Source of the DNA: Paenibacillus vini
Lineage (GTDB): Bacteria > Bacillota > Bacilli > Paenibacillales > Paenibacillaceae
Direction of reading: 5' to 3'
NCBI RefSeq assembly: GCF_018403325.1
Contig: NZ_BOSL01000011.1
Span: forward strand, 124,001 to 188,000
DNA: 64,000 nt
In this document: in pieces, positions 1-6,893 of the stretch
Numbering within the stretch: position 1 is the stretch's first letter
Layout of the letters: every line of letters begins with the position of its first letter
Program-made: the position numbers and the translations under genes
The notes under the pieces: model-generated
What the model saw: the letters and a program-made list of their open reading frames with translations, nothing else
What the model was told of the DNA's origin: nothing
Databases searched by the model: none

Positions 1-2
1 CC

Positions 3-416
3 TTGGCCGTGAATGAAAAGGCACTGCTCAGCGACCTAACGTCAGGAGTAGCCGAGGCGTTACAGCGGGTAAGTGTGGTCGAGCAGAAAAAGGTGGAACG
101 TAATGCTCCGGGGTGGATTACGCCGACATTTTTGAATGGTTCTTCTCAATTTCCTGATGGTAGCTATGGACTTGTTGGTTATAGAAAATATGATGATTAC
201 CTTGAATTTAGAGGTCTGTTAAGCTCCCCAAATGCCGGAGTAGCTTTCAGACTACCCAAGGAATATTGCCCCAAAACTCCCGCCATTGTAAGTACCACAA
301 TTAGTAATGGAGTGACCGAAATCAGAATCGGTGGAGATGGGGCGTTTTTGGTTATGAACCCCGTTGCTGCTGGTGCATGGTTATCTCTTAGTGGCATCCG
401 TATCCCATTAAATTAA
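3..416 (+). CDS. Tail-fibre protein, C-terminal part (5' end outside window or uncertain)
   Basis: This 137-codon frame is already open at the window edge. The TTG at base 3 has no visible ribosome binding site, so it is best read as the C-terminal part of a longer tail-fibre gene. The N-terminal third (ALLSDLTSGVAEALQRVSVVE) looks helical or coiled, and the rest is rich in Gly, Ser and beta-prone residues ending in GAWLSLSGIRIPLN, as in trimeric fibre tips. It is followed directly by two small tail genes typical of the end of a PBSX-type tail operon. Base composition is more AT-rich than the structural genes downstream, common for receptor-binding tips. Assignment rests on context and composition, not on a recognised domain. 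Confidence 0.5.
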   Translation: MAVNEKALLSDLTSGVAEALQRVSVVEQKKVERNAPGWITPTFLNGSSQFPDGSYGLVGYRKYDDYLEFRGLLSSPNAGVAFRLPKEYCPKTPAIVSTTISNGVTEIRIGGDGAFLVMNPVAAGAWLSLSGIRIPLN

Positions 417-428
417 GGAGTGATCACT

Positions 429-1004
429 TTGAAAGCAGTACCTAAAGTAAATGTAGACGGCTTTTATATCGAGGACACACTCGTGGACGATGCCTTTTCT
501 GGTGTTGTCCCTTTTTATTCTGAGCAAGAGTATGGGTTTCTTAACAATGAGCTTGATCAAGAAAACACAGGATCAACTAAATCGGAGATTTCAGGATATA
601 CCGTAGGGATTCCGGTTATTCCTGGTTTGTTCATTCCACGTTTTGATATTAAGGCATGGAATGATTACCAGGATGCTATAAAAGAAGCTCAGGAGGCCTA
701 CCGAGAGCTATATTCTGATTGGTCTGCGAAGCCCGAAGACAAAAGAGGGGAGCCACCGAAAGCTAGCAATCCGATACAACCGACACTATGGGTTGAGGGT
801 CTCTCGCCGGAAGAAATTGAGGAACTAACCAAACCGATTCCCCAAGAACCAACCGAACTTGACCGCATCGGTGCTGAGTTGGTGGCGCGCGAACTTGAAG
901 CACTAGAGCTTAAACATCAGAACGAAGCGCTCGGAGCGCAGATTGTTGGTTTGGAACTGCGTTTATTAAGCGTAGAAAATCAAGGAGGGACGACGAATGT
1001 TTGA
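429..1004 (+). CDS. Phage tail-fibre-associated protein (XkdW-position, function unknown)
   Basis: A 191-residue protein starting at TTG 429. The sequence AAGGAG at 415-420 lies 8 bases before this TTG, while an upstream in-frame GTG at 420 overlaps that site and is rejected as start. The N-terminus (KAVPKVNVDGFYIEDTLVDD) matches a type of small protein often found after tail-fibre genes in Bacillota prophages. Residues about 75-110 are charged and helical (AWNDYQDAIKEAQEAYRELY), then comes a Pro-rich stretch with WVEGLSPEEIEEL. The C-terminal 45 residues form a leucine-rich likely coiled coil (ELEALELKHQNEALGAQIVGLELRL cut short here). It overlaps the next gene by 8 bases. A role in fibre assembly or attachment is inferred from position only. 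Confidence 0.6.
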   Translation: MKAVPKVNVDGFYIEDTLVDDAFSGVVPFYSEQEYGFLNNELDQENTGSTKSEISGYTVGIPVIPGLFIPRFDIKAWNDYQDAIKEAQEAYRELYSDWSAKPEDKRGEPPKASNPIQPTLWVEGLSPEEIEELTKPIPQEPTELDRIGAELVARELEALELKHQNEALGAQIVGLELRLLSVENQGGTTNV

Positions 1005-1134
1005 TAATGATTTTGAGCGTTTGAAGTACTACTATGAGAAAAAATGGGCGAAGGAGCCTCAGCTCCGGCAATATGTTTCGTTCGGAGTAATTACTCCAAC
1101 AGAATTTGAACTCATCACCGGTATTTCTTACTAA
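997..1134 (+). CDS. XkdX-like small phage protein
   Basis: A 45-residue protein, ATG 997 preceded by AAGGAGG at 983-989. The sequence runs MFDNDFERLKYYYEKKW then QLRQYVSFGVITPTEFELIT, the pattern of the XkdX family: an aromatic helix, a second helix with F/Y-V, then I-TP-EF/Y-ITG. XkdX proteins of 40-55 residues close the tail-fibre cassette in PBSX-like prophages; their function is not established. Here XkdX is followed not by holin and lysin but by a terminator and a new tail module, which is unusual. Confidence 0.75.
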   Translation: MFDNDFERLKYYYEKKWAKEPQLRQYVSFGVITPTEFELITGISY

Positions 1135-1163
1135 TTGTTTGTTTGAATTTTGGGTTTTCATCT

Positions 1164-1224
1164 AGCCTATAGATGGCCGCTCATTTGTCCTTTTTCGGCC
1201 CGATGCCTGTCCATCTGTCAGGCT
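1164..1224. other. Imperfect long inverted repeat after XkdX-like gene
   Basis: AGCCT (1164-1168) and AGATGG (1171-1176) are mirrored by CCATCT (1211-1216) and AGGCT (1220-1224). Together they could fold into a long interrupted stem. There is no U-run, so it is not a classical terminator by itself. Confidence 0.35.
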
Positions 1225-1297
1225 AGTGATGTGTTAAATTTATATTGTGGAAAACAAGTGAGAAATACACGATTTGATATAGCTGCTCAATAAGACA

Positions 1298-1326
1298 AAG
1301 TCGCAGATTATCTGGCGGCTTTTTTT
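1298..1326 (+). terminator. Rho-independent terminator between two tail modules
   Basis: AAGTCGC-AGAT-T-ATCT-G-GCGGCTT followed by TTTTT forms an 11-bp stem with one bulge and a U-tract. It lies after the XkdX-like gene and before the next tail gene, separating two transcription units. No clear sigma-A promoter was found between it and 1394. Confidence 0.75.
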
Positions 1327-1393
1327 GTTGACTGGAATAGTCAAAGGATTTCTCACAACCTCGCCACATCCCGGTGAAAGGAGGTGAAACATC

Positions 1394-2269
1394 ATTCTAG
1401 ACAAGACGATAACTGTCATTCGAACCAAACTGCTTGAATCAATTCCGGAGTTGAAAGAGGTTTACTATCTGGCTGCTCCGGATGGAGTTAATACCATCAA
1501 ACCCTATGCAGTTCTGTCCCTTGAGGGAGACAGTGGGGGTAATCCCTGGAAGGGACTGAGGTATCTTTTTCAGATCGGCCTCTACGTTTCCATGATCGAT
1601 GCTCCTACCAGTGAATTGGATTCATTGACCACGTCCATTGCTAATGCGTTGGACAAGCAGTTATTGGAAGATGAAGTGATAAGCAGTTGTGTTGCACTAT
1701 TTCAAGGTCAAATCGGTATAGACATCATCGATGATCAACGCGATACGGTCCAACGGAATTTGCAACTTTCGGTACTATACCCAAAGCCTTTGGCTGAGGT
1801 CGTTCCAATCACCAGCGATCCGTGGCTAACGGCGCTCACGGCTTGGACACAGCAAGCATTAGGGGCGGATTGGTCCGTGTACAGCGGCAACTGGCCACCA
1901 GAGCCGAAGACCAATTCGATCCTATGGCGGATTACCGAAATGAATGCAACTCCTAGAGGGTCGTCGGCCTATGAGTTGCAAAAGAAAGCAACGGCTTTTA
2001 TTCAAGCTAAAGATTCAAACCAGAAGCATGCGGCTTTAATGCAGTTGGTTGAGAGCTTGGCGGCGGCGGTAAAAATCCCGATCGGGGCGGATGACCGGAA
2101 ATTTGCAAGGGTGATCACCCCACAGGTGAATACCAGAACCAGCGCGGATGGTTACGCCGCAACCGGCGAAGGGCCGCTTACCGTAACTTTAAGCCGGAGA
2201 GTTAGTTCTTTGGCCGAAGAAGCGGCGGCGCCACTTATGCAGTTTGTCCATTATGAATCCCATATTTGA
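1394..2269 (+). CDS. Phage tail terminator/completion-like protein with two related halves; probable ATT start
   Basis: The open frame continues upstream of TTG 1451, which has no ribosome binding site. A perfect AAGGAGGTG lies at 1378-1386, and the only plausible in-frame start after it is ATT 1394 (or ATC 1391), giving 291 residues that begin LDKTITVIRTKLLESIPELK. The N-terminal 130 residues have the layout of small tail-terminator proteins: N-terminal helix, a YYLAAP strand, a helix with the polypeptide PTSELDSLTTSIANALD, and a final strand QLSVLYP. Residues about 140-285 repeat that layout (DPWLTALTAWTQQALG, WSVYSGNWPPEP, SSAYELQKKATAFIQ, PLTVTLSRRV), suggesting an internal duplication. 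It is the first gene of the sheath operon, where PBSX-type phages place joining proteins. No sequence-level family match is claimed. Confidence 0.55.
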   Translation: MLDKTITVIRTKLLESIPELKEVYYLAAPDGVNTIKPYAVLSLEGDSGGNPWKGLRYLFQIGLYVSMIDAPTSELDSLTTSIANALDKQLLEDEVISSCVALFQGQIGIDIIDDQRDTVQRNLQLSVLYPKPLAEVVPITSDPWLTALTAWTQQALGADWSVYSGNWPPEPKTNSILWRITEMNATPRGSSAYELQKKATAFIQAKDSNQKHAALMQLVESLAAAVKIPIGADDRKFARVITPQVNTRTSADGYAATGEGPLTVTLSRRVSSLAEEAAAPLMQFVHYESHI

Positions 2270-2280
2270 GGTGAGAAACT

Positions 2281-2496
2281 TTGAAGGCTACCAAGAAAGG
2301 ATCTATTAAATCCAAGACGGCTCCGGTAACGACTCCGGTTTATTCTCTTAATGAATTGGCGGAAAATAGCCAGTCTATCTTGGGCGTAAAGCCCGAAGTA
2401 CTGACAGGAGCCGTTCACGGGACCACGCAAGAGTCCTTTGATGTTCAAGAGGCAAAACAGCTAGTCCAACAATTTTTGAAAAGGAAGGTGCTTTAA
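2281..2496 (+). CDS. Small phage protein preceding the tail sheath
   Basis: A 71-residue protein starting at TTG 2281 after GAGGTGAG at 2268-2275. It is basic at the N-terminus (MKATKKGSIKSKTAP), then has a helix (YSLNELAENSQSILG) and a C-terminal helix (VQEAKQLVQQFLKRK). The phrase VYSLNELAENSQSILGV...PEVLTGAV is typical of a short protein found just before sheath genes in Bacillota myo-type prophages. It ends 1 base before the sheath ATG, so the two are probably translationally coupled. Function unknown. Confidence 0.65.
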   Translation: MKATKKGSIKSKTAPVTTPVYSLNELAENSQSILGVKPEVLTGAVHGTTQESFDVQEAKQLVQQFLKRKVL

Positions 2497-2497
2497 G

Positions 2498-3964
2498 ATG
2501 GCAGGAGGAAATTGGAGTTTGACGAATCAGCCGGTGCTTCCCGGCCTGTACATGAATTTCGTAAGCGCGGCGGGATCGGCGATTCAGCCGGGTGCGCGCG
2601 GCGTCGTGGTTGCCCCGGTAAAATCCCATTGGGGACCGGTCAATCAATTTGTCGAGGTGGCGAATGAAGCCGCGATCAAGGAATTGTTTTCGGATGATGA
2701 GTCTGATGGTGCATCCGCTTTAACGACCTTGTATTTTGCATTGCTTGGCGGACCGAAAAAACTGCTTGCTTACCGGATCGCCGACAGCTCGGCGGCCGCG
2801 GCGGAATTGACGCTGAAATCTACGGTGGCAGCGGAGAGCATTGTTCAACTTAAGGCCGTTTACCCTGGCAAACGCGGCAATGGCTTCAAAGTAACGATTC
2901 AACCGAGCCTGTCCGTAGCGAACGCCAAAGAACTGAAGCTCTACGAGGGCGGAACATTGCTTCGTACGATTGCGATCGGTGACGGAGAAGCCGCCACGGC
3001 TGTCGAGGCTATTAACAACGATTCGGCAAACAAGTGGATTACAGCAGAAAAAATCGCCGACGGCGTACTCGCGGATGTATCCGGTGAGCCTTTTGCCGGC
3101 GGGGAGAGCGGTATTTCCGGCATCACGAATGCGGATTACGTGAAAGCGACCGAGGCGTTTGAAACGCAGGATTTCCACGTGCTTACGCTGGACGGCGTGA
3201 CCGATGCTGCGCTCCGGACAAGCATTGTAGCCTGGTTGAAGCGTGTCCGCAATGAGGGCAAAGGTATTATCGCTACGTTGGGCGGTACCGCAGCCGAAGA
3301 TACGGGTGCTGATGCCGTAAATAAGGCTGTCACACGAAGCACGGCCATCGATTATGAAGGTATTGTAAACGTTGGTACGGGTGCCAAAATGAACGGCAAG
3401 TCCTATTCCTCGGCTCAAGTGGCGGCTTGGGTTGCCGGGCTGATTGCAGGTCAGTCACTGAAGGAATCTTCCACCTATGCGGCTTCGCCTTTTGAAGATG
3501 TGACCCGCCGTTGGACCCGGTCCGAGCAGGAATCCGGCGTACAAAACGGCGTCTTTTTGCTGGTGCATGATGGACGGAAGGTAAAAGTTCTGCGGGGCGT
3601 GAACAGTTTGGTTACGCTGCGGGAAGGCCAGAACAAAGGCTGGAAGAAAATCCGCAAAATCCGGGTGCTGGACCAAATCAACGCCGATTTGCAGCGTACC
3701 GCCGAGGACAATTATATCGGCAAGGTGAACAACACCGAAGAGGGACGACTTGCCTTGATCAGTGCCGGGAAGCAGTATTTGCAATCCCTTGCGCTTGAAA
3801 ACGTCATCGAATCCACCGGATTCGATGTAACGCTGGATCCGCGTTTTTACGGCAGCGCGCCGCAATTCCAACCGGAAGACGATCAGGTATTCCTTTCGTG
3901 GACGGCGGACGACACCGATGTGATGGAACAAATTTTCGGCACGTTTTACGTGCAAAAATTTTGA
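2498..3964 (+). CDS. xkdK: Contractile tail sheath protein (XkdK-like)
   Basis: A 488-residue protein, close to the usual 440-490 for PBSX-type sheaths. It begins MAGGNWSLTNQPVLPGLYMNF, the classic sheath N-terminus with the Pro-Gly-Leu-Tyr motif. A central variable domain holds the beta-rich insert (about 110-200). A Rossmann-like part follows with DGVTDAALRTSIVAWLKRVRNEGKGIIATLGG. The C-terminal domain carries RWTRSEQESGVQNGVFLLVHDGRKVKVLRGVNSL (shown in part) and the end YVQKF. The sheath contracts to drive the inner tube through the target envelope. The next gene encodes the tube, 13 bases downstream after GAGGAGG. Confidence 0.95.
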   Translation: MAGGNWSLTNQPVLPGLYMNFVSAAGSAIQPGARGVVVAPVKSHWGPVNQFVEVANEAAIKELFSDDESDGASALTTLYFALLGGPKKLLAYRIADSSAAAAELTLKSTVAAESIVQLKAVYPGKRGNGFKVTIQPSLSVANAKELKLYEGGTLLRTIAIGDGEAATAVEAINNDSANKWITAEKIADGVLADVSGEPFAGGESGISGITNADYVKATEAFETQDFHVLTLDGVTDAALRTSIVAWLKRVRNEGKGIIATLGGTAAEDTGADAVNKAVTRSTAIDYEGIVNVGTGAKMNGKSYSSAQVAAWVAGLIAGQSLKESSTYAASPFEDVTRRWTRSEQESGVQNGVFLLVHDGRKVKVLRGVNSLVTLREGQNKGWKKIRKIRVLDQINADLQRTAEDNYIGKVNNTEEGRLALISAGKQYLQSLALENVIESTGFDVTLDPRFYGSAPQFQPEDDQVFLSWTADDTDVMEQIFGTFYVQKF

Positions 3965-3977
3965 GGAGGAATAGCAA

Positions 3978-4397
3978 ATGGCACAATATCTTGATCCGGG
4001 ACGCATCATTATGGGGACGTTCGGCCAGATTTTTATCGATGGAGTTTGGCAGTCGAACCTGAACCATCTGGAAGCTAACGTTGAGGCGGAGAAACGCGAA
4101 TTGAATCTTGTCGGCACGGATTACACCGTCTTTAAATTGGGACGCAAAAAAGGAACCGGCACCATGAGCGGCTACAAAATCTCGTCCGATATGATTGCGC
4201 GGGGATTCCAGAAATTTTCGATTATTCATAAGCTCGATGATCCGGAAGCTTACGGTTTTGAACGAATCGAGTTAGTCAACTGCATGGTTGACAAAATTCA
4301 GCTTGCGAATTGGACTGCAGGTGAAGAAGTGACGGAAGAAACGGCGTTTACTTTTGAATCGTATATCCTGAAAGACCCGATTGTGGCAACACTTTAA
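3978..4397 (+). CDS. xkdM: Tail tube protein (XkdM-like)
   Basis: A 139-residue protein with GAGGAGG at 3963-3969 before ATG 3978. Motifs GTFGQIFIDGVWQSNLNHLEA, LVGTDYTVFKLGRKKGTGTMSGYK (in part) and ESYILKDPI are those of the XkdM/DUF2001 inner tube family of contractile tails. It polymerises into the tube inside the sheath encoded immediately upstream. Length and gene order match PBSX xkdK-xkdM. Confidence 0.93.
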   Translation: MAQYLDPGRIIMGTFGQIFIDGVWQSNLNHLEANVEAEKRELNLVGTDYTVFKLGRKKGTGTMSGYKISSDMIARGFQKFSIIHKLDDPEAYGFERIELVNCMVDKIQLANWTAGEEVTEETAFTFESYILKDPIVATL

Positions 4398-4411
4398 GGA
4401 GGATTTATCAT

Positions 4412-4870
4412 ATGAGTACTGAACAACTGAATGAACAGGATATTTTGGACGGTCTCTTCGAGACGGCAGCAAATTTGCCGGAAGAGGCCGTTTTTATTGG
4501 CCGCCTAAGCTTGCGGATTACCTTGCGGGGGCTGACCTCCAGCAAAGTCGATTCGATTCGTGAACGTTGCACGGTCCGCAAGACTACGAAAGGCCAGGTT
4601 TCGGAAAAGATCGACAGCGAGCTGTTTAACGCGGCATTGATCAAGGAAGCGACCGCAGCGTTGGAGGTTGTTAAAAAGCTGGAGCAAGGCGGGGAGCAAA
4701 GCGTCAAACTCAGCGGCTGGGGCGATGATCGGCTCATTAGCCGTTTGAAGCTGTCCGGCGGCGAAGAAGCAGTCCGCCGATTGCTGTTAGCCGGGGAACT
4801 GGATGCCGTGGGTGACAAGGTGCTTGAAATCTCCGGCTTTGGGGTGGACATCGACGACGTAAAAAACTGA
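4412..4870 (+). CDS. xkdN: Tail assembly chaperone, short form (XkdN-like, 'G' product)
   Basis: A 152-residue protein with AAGGAGG at 4397-4403 before ATG 4412. It has the XkdN features: acidic N-terminus (EQLNEQDILDGLFETAANLPE), RLSLRITLRGLTSSKVDSIRE, and a conserved C-terminal part GELDAVGDKVLEISGFG. XkdN-type proteins sit between tube and tape measure and act like lambda gpG, a chaperone for the tape measure. The last codons GTA AAA AAC TGA form a perfect -1 slippery site directly before the stop, so a longer product is also expected (see next entry). Confidence 0.9.
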   Translation: MSTEQLNEQDILDGLFETAANLPEEAVFIGRLSLRITLRGLTSSKVDSIRERCTVRKTTKGQVSEKIDSELFNAALIKEATAALEVVKKLEQGGEQSVKLSGWGDDRLISRLKLSGGEEAVRRLLLAGELDAVGDKVLEISGFGVDIDDVKN

Positions 4871-5028
4871 TCGACTCCGGTGGCATGACGACGCTGCTAT
4901 ACCATCTGTGGACGCGGCATCATCTTCGCCCCGGGGTGTTCTGGTCTCTCCCCAAAGGAGAGCGCCTGCTGCTGCGAGCTTTTTCGGAGAGGGAGCTGGA
5001 GATGATGTCTCCGCCTCCTTCGCCTTAA
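4412..5028 (+). CDS. Tail assembly chaperone, -1 frameshift long form ('GT'-type product)
   Basis: Slippage at A-AAA-AAC (4861-4867) moves ribosomes into the -1 frame, which stays open from 4867 to the TAA at 5026-5028. This adds 53 residues (LIDSGGMTTLLYHLWTRHHL, then RPGVFWSLPKGERLLLRAFS, then ERELEMMSPPPSP) for a fusion of about 205 residues. The extension reads as a real protein, with helix-forming segments and an L-L-R-A-F-S-E-R-E motif. It has no credible ribosome binding site of its own. Gene order (tube, chaperone, frameshifted chaperone, tape measure) is the same as lambda G/GT and many myophages. What is seen is the slippery site and the open -1 frame; the frameshift itself is inferred. 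Confidence 0.82.
4861..4867 (+). promoter_or_regulatory. Programmed -1 frameshift slippery heptamer A-AAA-AAC
   Basis: In the zero frame the bases read GTA AAA AAC TGA, so the heptamer is exactly X-XXY-YYZ with tRNA re-pairing possible in both sites. The zero-frame stop follows at once, and GC-rich sequence that could stimulate pausing lies just downstream (CGACTCCGGTGGC). Confidence 0.85.
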
Positions 5029-5071
5029 GGCTTTTAAAGTGGTGGCGCTGTACGGTGAAAGGAGGTGGCAT

Positions 5072-6880
5072 ATGGCTAAAAAAGAAATTTTGGGATTGGA
5101 AATCGAAGTCGACAGCGCTGAGGTCGACAAGACGGATAAGAAGCTTCGCAGCTTGGATAAGCTCCTTCAACAAACTCAGCGACGGGCCGCTGTTTTAGGC
5201 AAAACCAAGATTGCTCCGAAAATCACGTTAGACGATCGCTTTACTTCCGCCGCCGAAAAGGTGAAGCGTACATTGATTCAGATTCAACGGACTAAAGTCC
5301 GGCCAGTGGTGCATCTTGTGGACAATGTATCTGCGGCCGCTGCGAGAATCAGAGCTTCACTCTTAGGAGTAACCGCTACTCCATGGCGCGTCTCGGTAGA
5401 AGGAGTGGATTGGGAAGGGATCGTTAAAAAGCCATTAATTGAGCTATTGGAGGATGCAACTGCCTTCGCAGAAGCAGGTAAAAAAGCAGGAGAATCCTAT
5501 TTTCAATCGTTATTGTCCGTGATCGATCCTCTGAAACTCACCGAAAAGTTAGGTGGGGCAGCAGAGGGTGGGACTGGAAAAGATGCCAGTTCAACTAATA
5601 AAGATAAAGGTCAGAAGAGCGAAGAAAAAGGAAACTGGATGGGAGACTTTGCAACGGATTTTACAAGAGATCTTATTAAGGATCTTTCAATAGAGTTCAT
5701 TAAGGAAGCGGGCGTATTTGATAAATTACTCAAAAAAGAAGGCAGTCAGAAAGATGGCGCCTGCGTTTGCATCTGCAAGTGTAACTGCGGCGGAGGAAGC
5801 GGCGGGCTTTTAGGGGATGACTACGGCTCTGGTTCCGATGACGATGGGAAGAAGAAACGCAAAAAAAAGAAGAAAGGTAAGAAGAGACGGAGCAACTCCG
5901 GTGCCGGTAAAGGTACCTCGAATGATGATCCTACCAAATCATCTAATCGGAGTAAAGCGGAGCAAGGCGGAAAACCTAAATCTTCCGGAAAGGGACCTGG
6001 AAAAGGACTAGGTAAAGGCTTAGGGTCAGCTAGATCCAACGCGGCTCTCGGCTTCCGAGGGAATTCAGGACTCGGTTCATTGTTTAATTCCGGTTCGAAT
6101 TTCTTAAAAGAAAATGGGCCGGCTTTATTGAATAGCGGAAAGAAGATTCTTGGAAATGGAGCATCCGGGGTAAAAGACAGCGGATCGAAACTGCTTAACA
6201 AAGGCGGGGAATGGCTAAGCAAGGGTGTTTCTTGGGCGAAGGAAGACGGTTCAAAGCTTTTGAAGAAAAGCGGAGGATGGTTCGGAAAAGGGGCCAGAAT
6301 GCTTGGAAAAGCTGGAAAAATCATTCCTGGCCCAGTAGGTACGGTTTTTGATGTAGGTTCTATCGCTACAGCTGGCTCGAAACGGGATAAAGCGAAAGCT
6401 ACCGCTTCGACCGCATTATCCATTGCTGGTGGGGCTGTCGGTGGAGTGATCGGCTCCGTAATCCCAGGTGCGGGAACAGCGATCGGGGCAACTCTCGGTT
6501 CCATTGCAGGGGATTTTATAGGAGACAAGCTAGGGGGCTTCTTTTTCGATAAATTCTCCAAAAAGAAAAAAGCTAAAAAATCACCAGCGGATACGCTTAA
6601 CGCCCCTGAAAGCAATAAGAGATTTAGAGGTTTACAGGATAGATCGGCATATTCTAATAAATCTGAGCAAAGGGAATTTAAAACGGGGCGCGGAAGTGAA
6701 TCCTGCTGTAATTGTAATGGCGAGGGGACAGGGGTGCCTCCTCAGATTAACGTATCTGTATCCCAAGGTGCCGTAAACCTGACCGTCAATAAGGATGAGC
6801 TCGATTACGAAGAGATTAGTAAAGTGACTGCCCGGAAGATCACTAACGAAATCCGCTTAGCCATGCAAAATATAGGATAA
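5072..6880 (+). CDS. Tail tape measure protein, unusual Lys-, Gly- and Cys-rich
   Basis: A 602-residue protein; ATG 5072 follows AAAGGAGGTG at 5058-5067, so the upstream in-frame ATG 5039 is rejected. The N-terminus (about 1-110) has the coiled EVDSAEVDKTDKKLRSLDKL pattern of XkdO-like tape measures. Near residues 228-240 is a dense cysteine cluster CVCICKCNCGGG, followed by a run of about 13 basic residues near 265-280. A long Gly/Ser/Lys low-complexity stretch follows. Around 440-500 is a Gly-zipper hydrophobic region (GGAVGGVIGSVIPGAG) likely able to enter a membrane. A second Cys group (CCNC) lies near 556, and a conserved-looking C-terminus ends RKITNEIRLAMQNIG. It is much shorter than PBSX XkdO (about 1300), implying a short tail. 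The role is secure from position; the Cys clusters are atypical. Confidence 0.8.
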   Translation: MAKKEILGLEIEVDSAEVDKTDKKLRSLDKLLQQTQRRAAVLGKTKIAPKITLDDRFTSAAEKVKRTLIQIQRTKVRPVVHLVDNVSAAAARIRASLLGVTATPWRVSVEGVDWEGIVKKPLIELLEDATAFAEAGKKAGESYFQSLLSVIDPLKLTEKLGGAAEGGTGKDASSTNKDKGQKSEEKGNWMGDFATDFTRDLIKDLSIEFIKEAGVFDKLLKKEGSQKDGACVCICKCNCGGGSGGLLGDDYGSGSDDDGKKKRKKKKKGKKRRSNSGAGKGTSNDDPTKSSNRSKAEQGGKPKSSGKGPGKGLGKGLGSARSNAALGFRGNSGLGSLFNSGSNFLKENGPALLNSGKKILGNGASGVKDSGSKLLNKGGEWLSKGVSWAKEDGSKLLKKSGGWFGKGARMLGKAGKIIPGPVGTVFDVGSIATAGSKRDKAKATASTALSIAGGAVGGVIGSVIPGAGTAIGATLGSIAGDFIGDKLGGFFFDKFSKKKKAKKSPADTLNAPESNKRFRGLQDRSAYSNKSEQREFKTGRGSESCCNCNGEGTGVPPQINVSVSQGAVNLTVNKDELDYEEISKVTARKITNEIRLAMQNIG

Positions 6881-6893
6881 AGGAGGGAAGCGC

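Noticed and set aside
4908-5198. 96-codon frame overlapping the chaperone extension and tape-measure start
   Set aside because: It is the third frame; the -1 frameshift extension and the tape-measure gene explain both ends of this region better.
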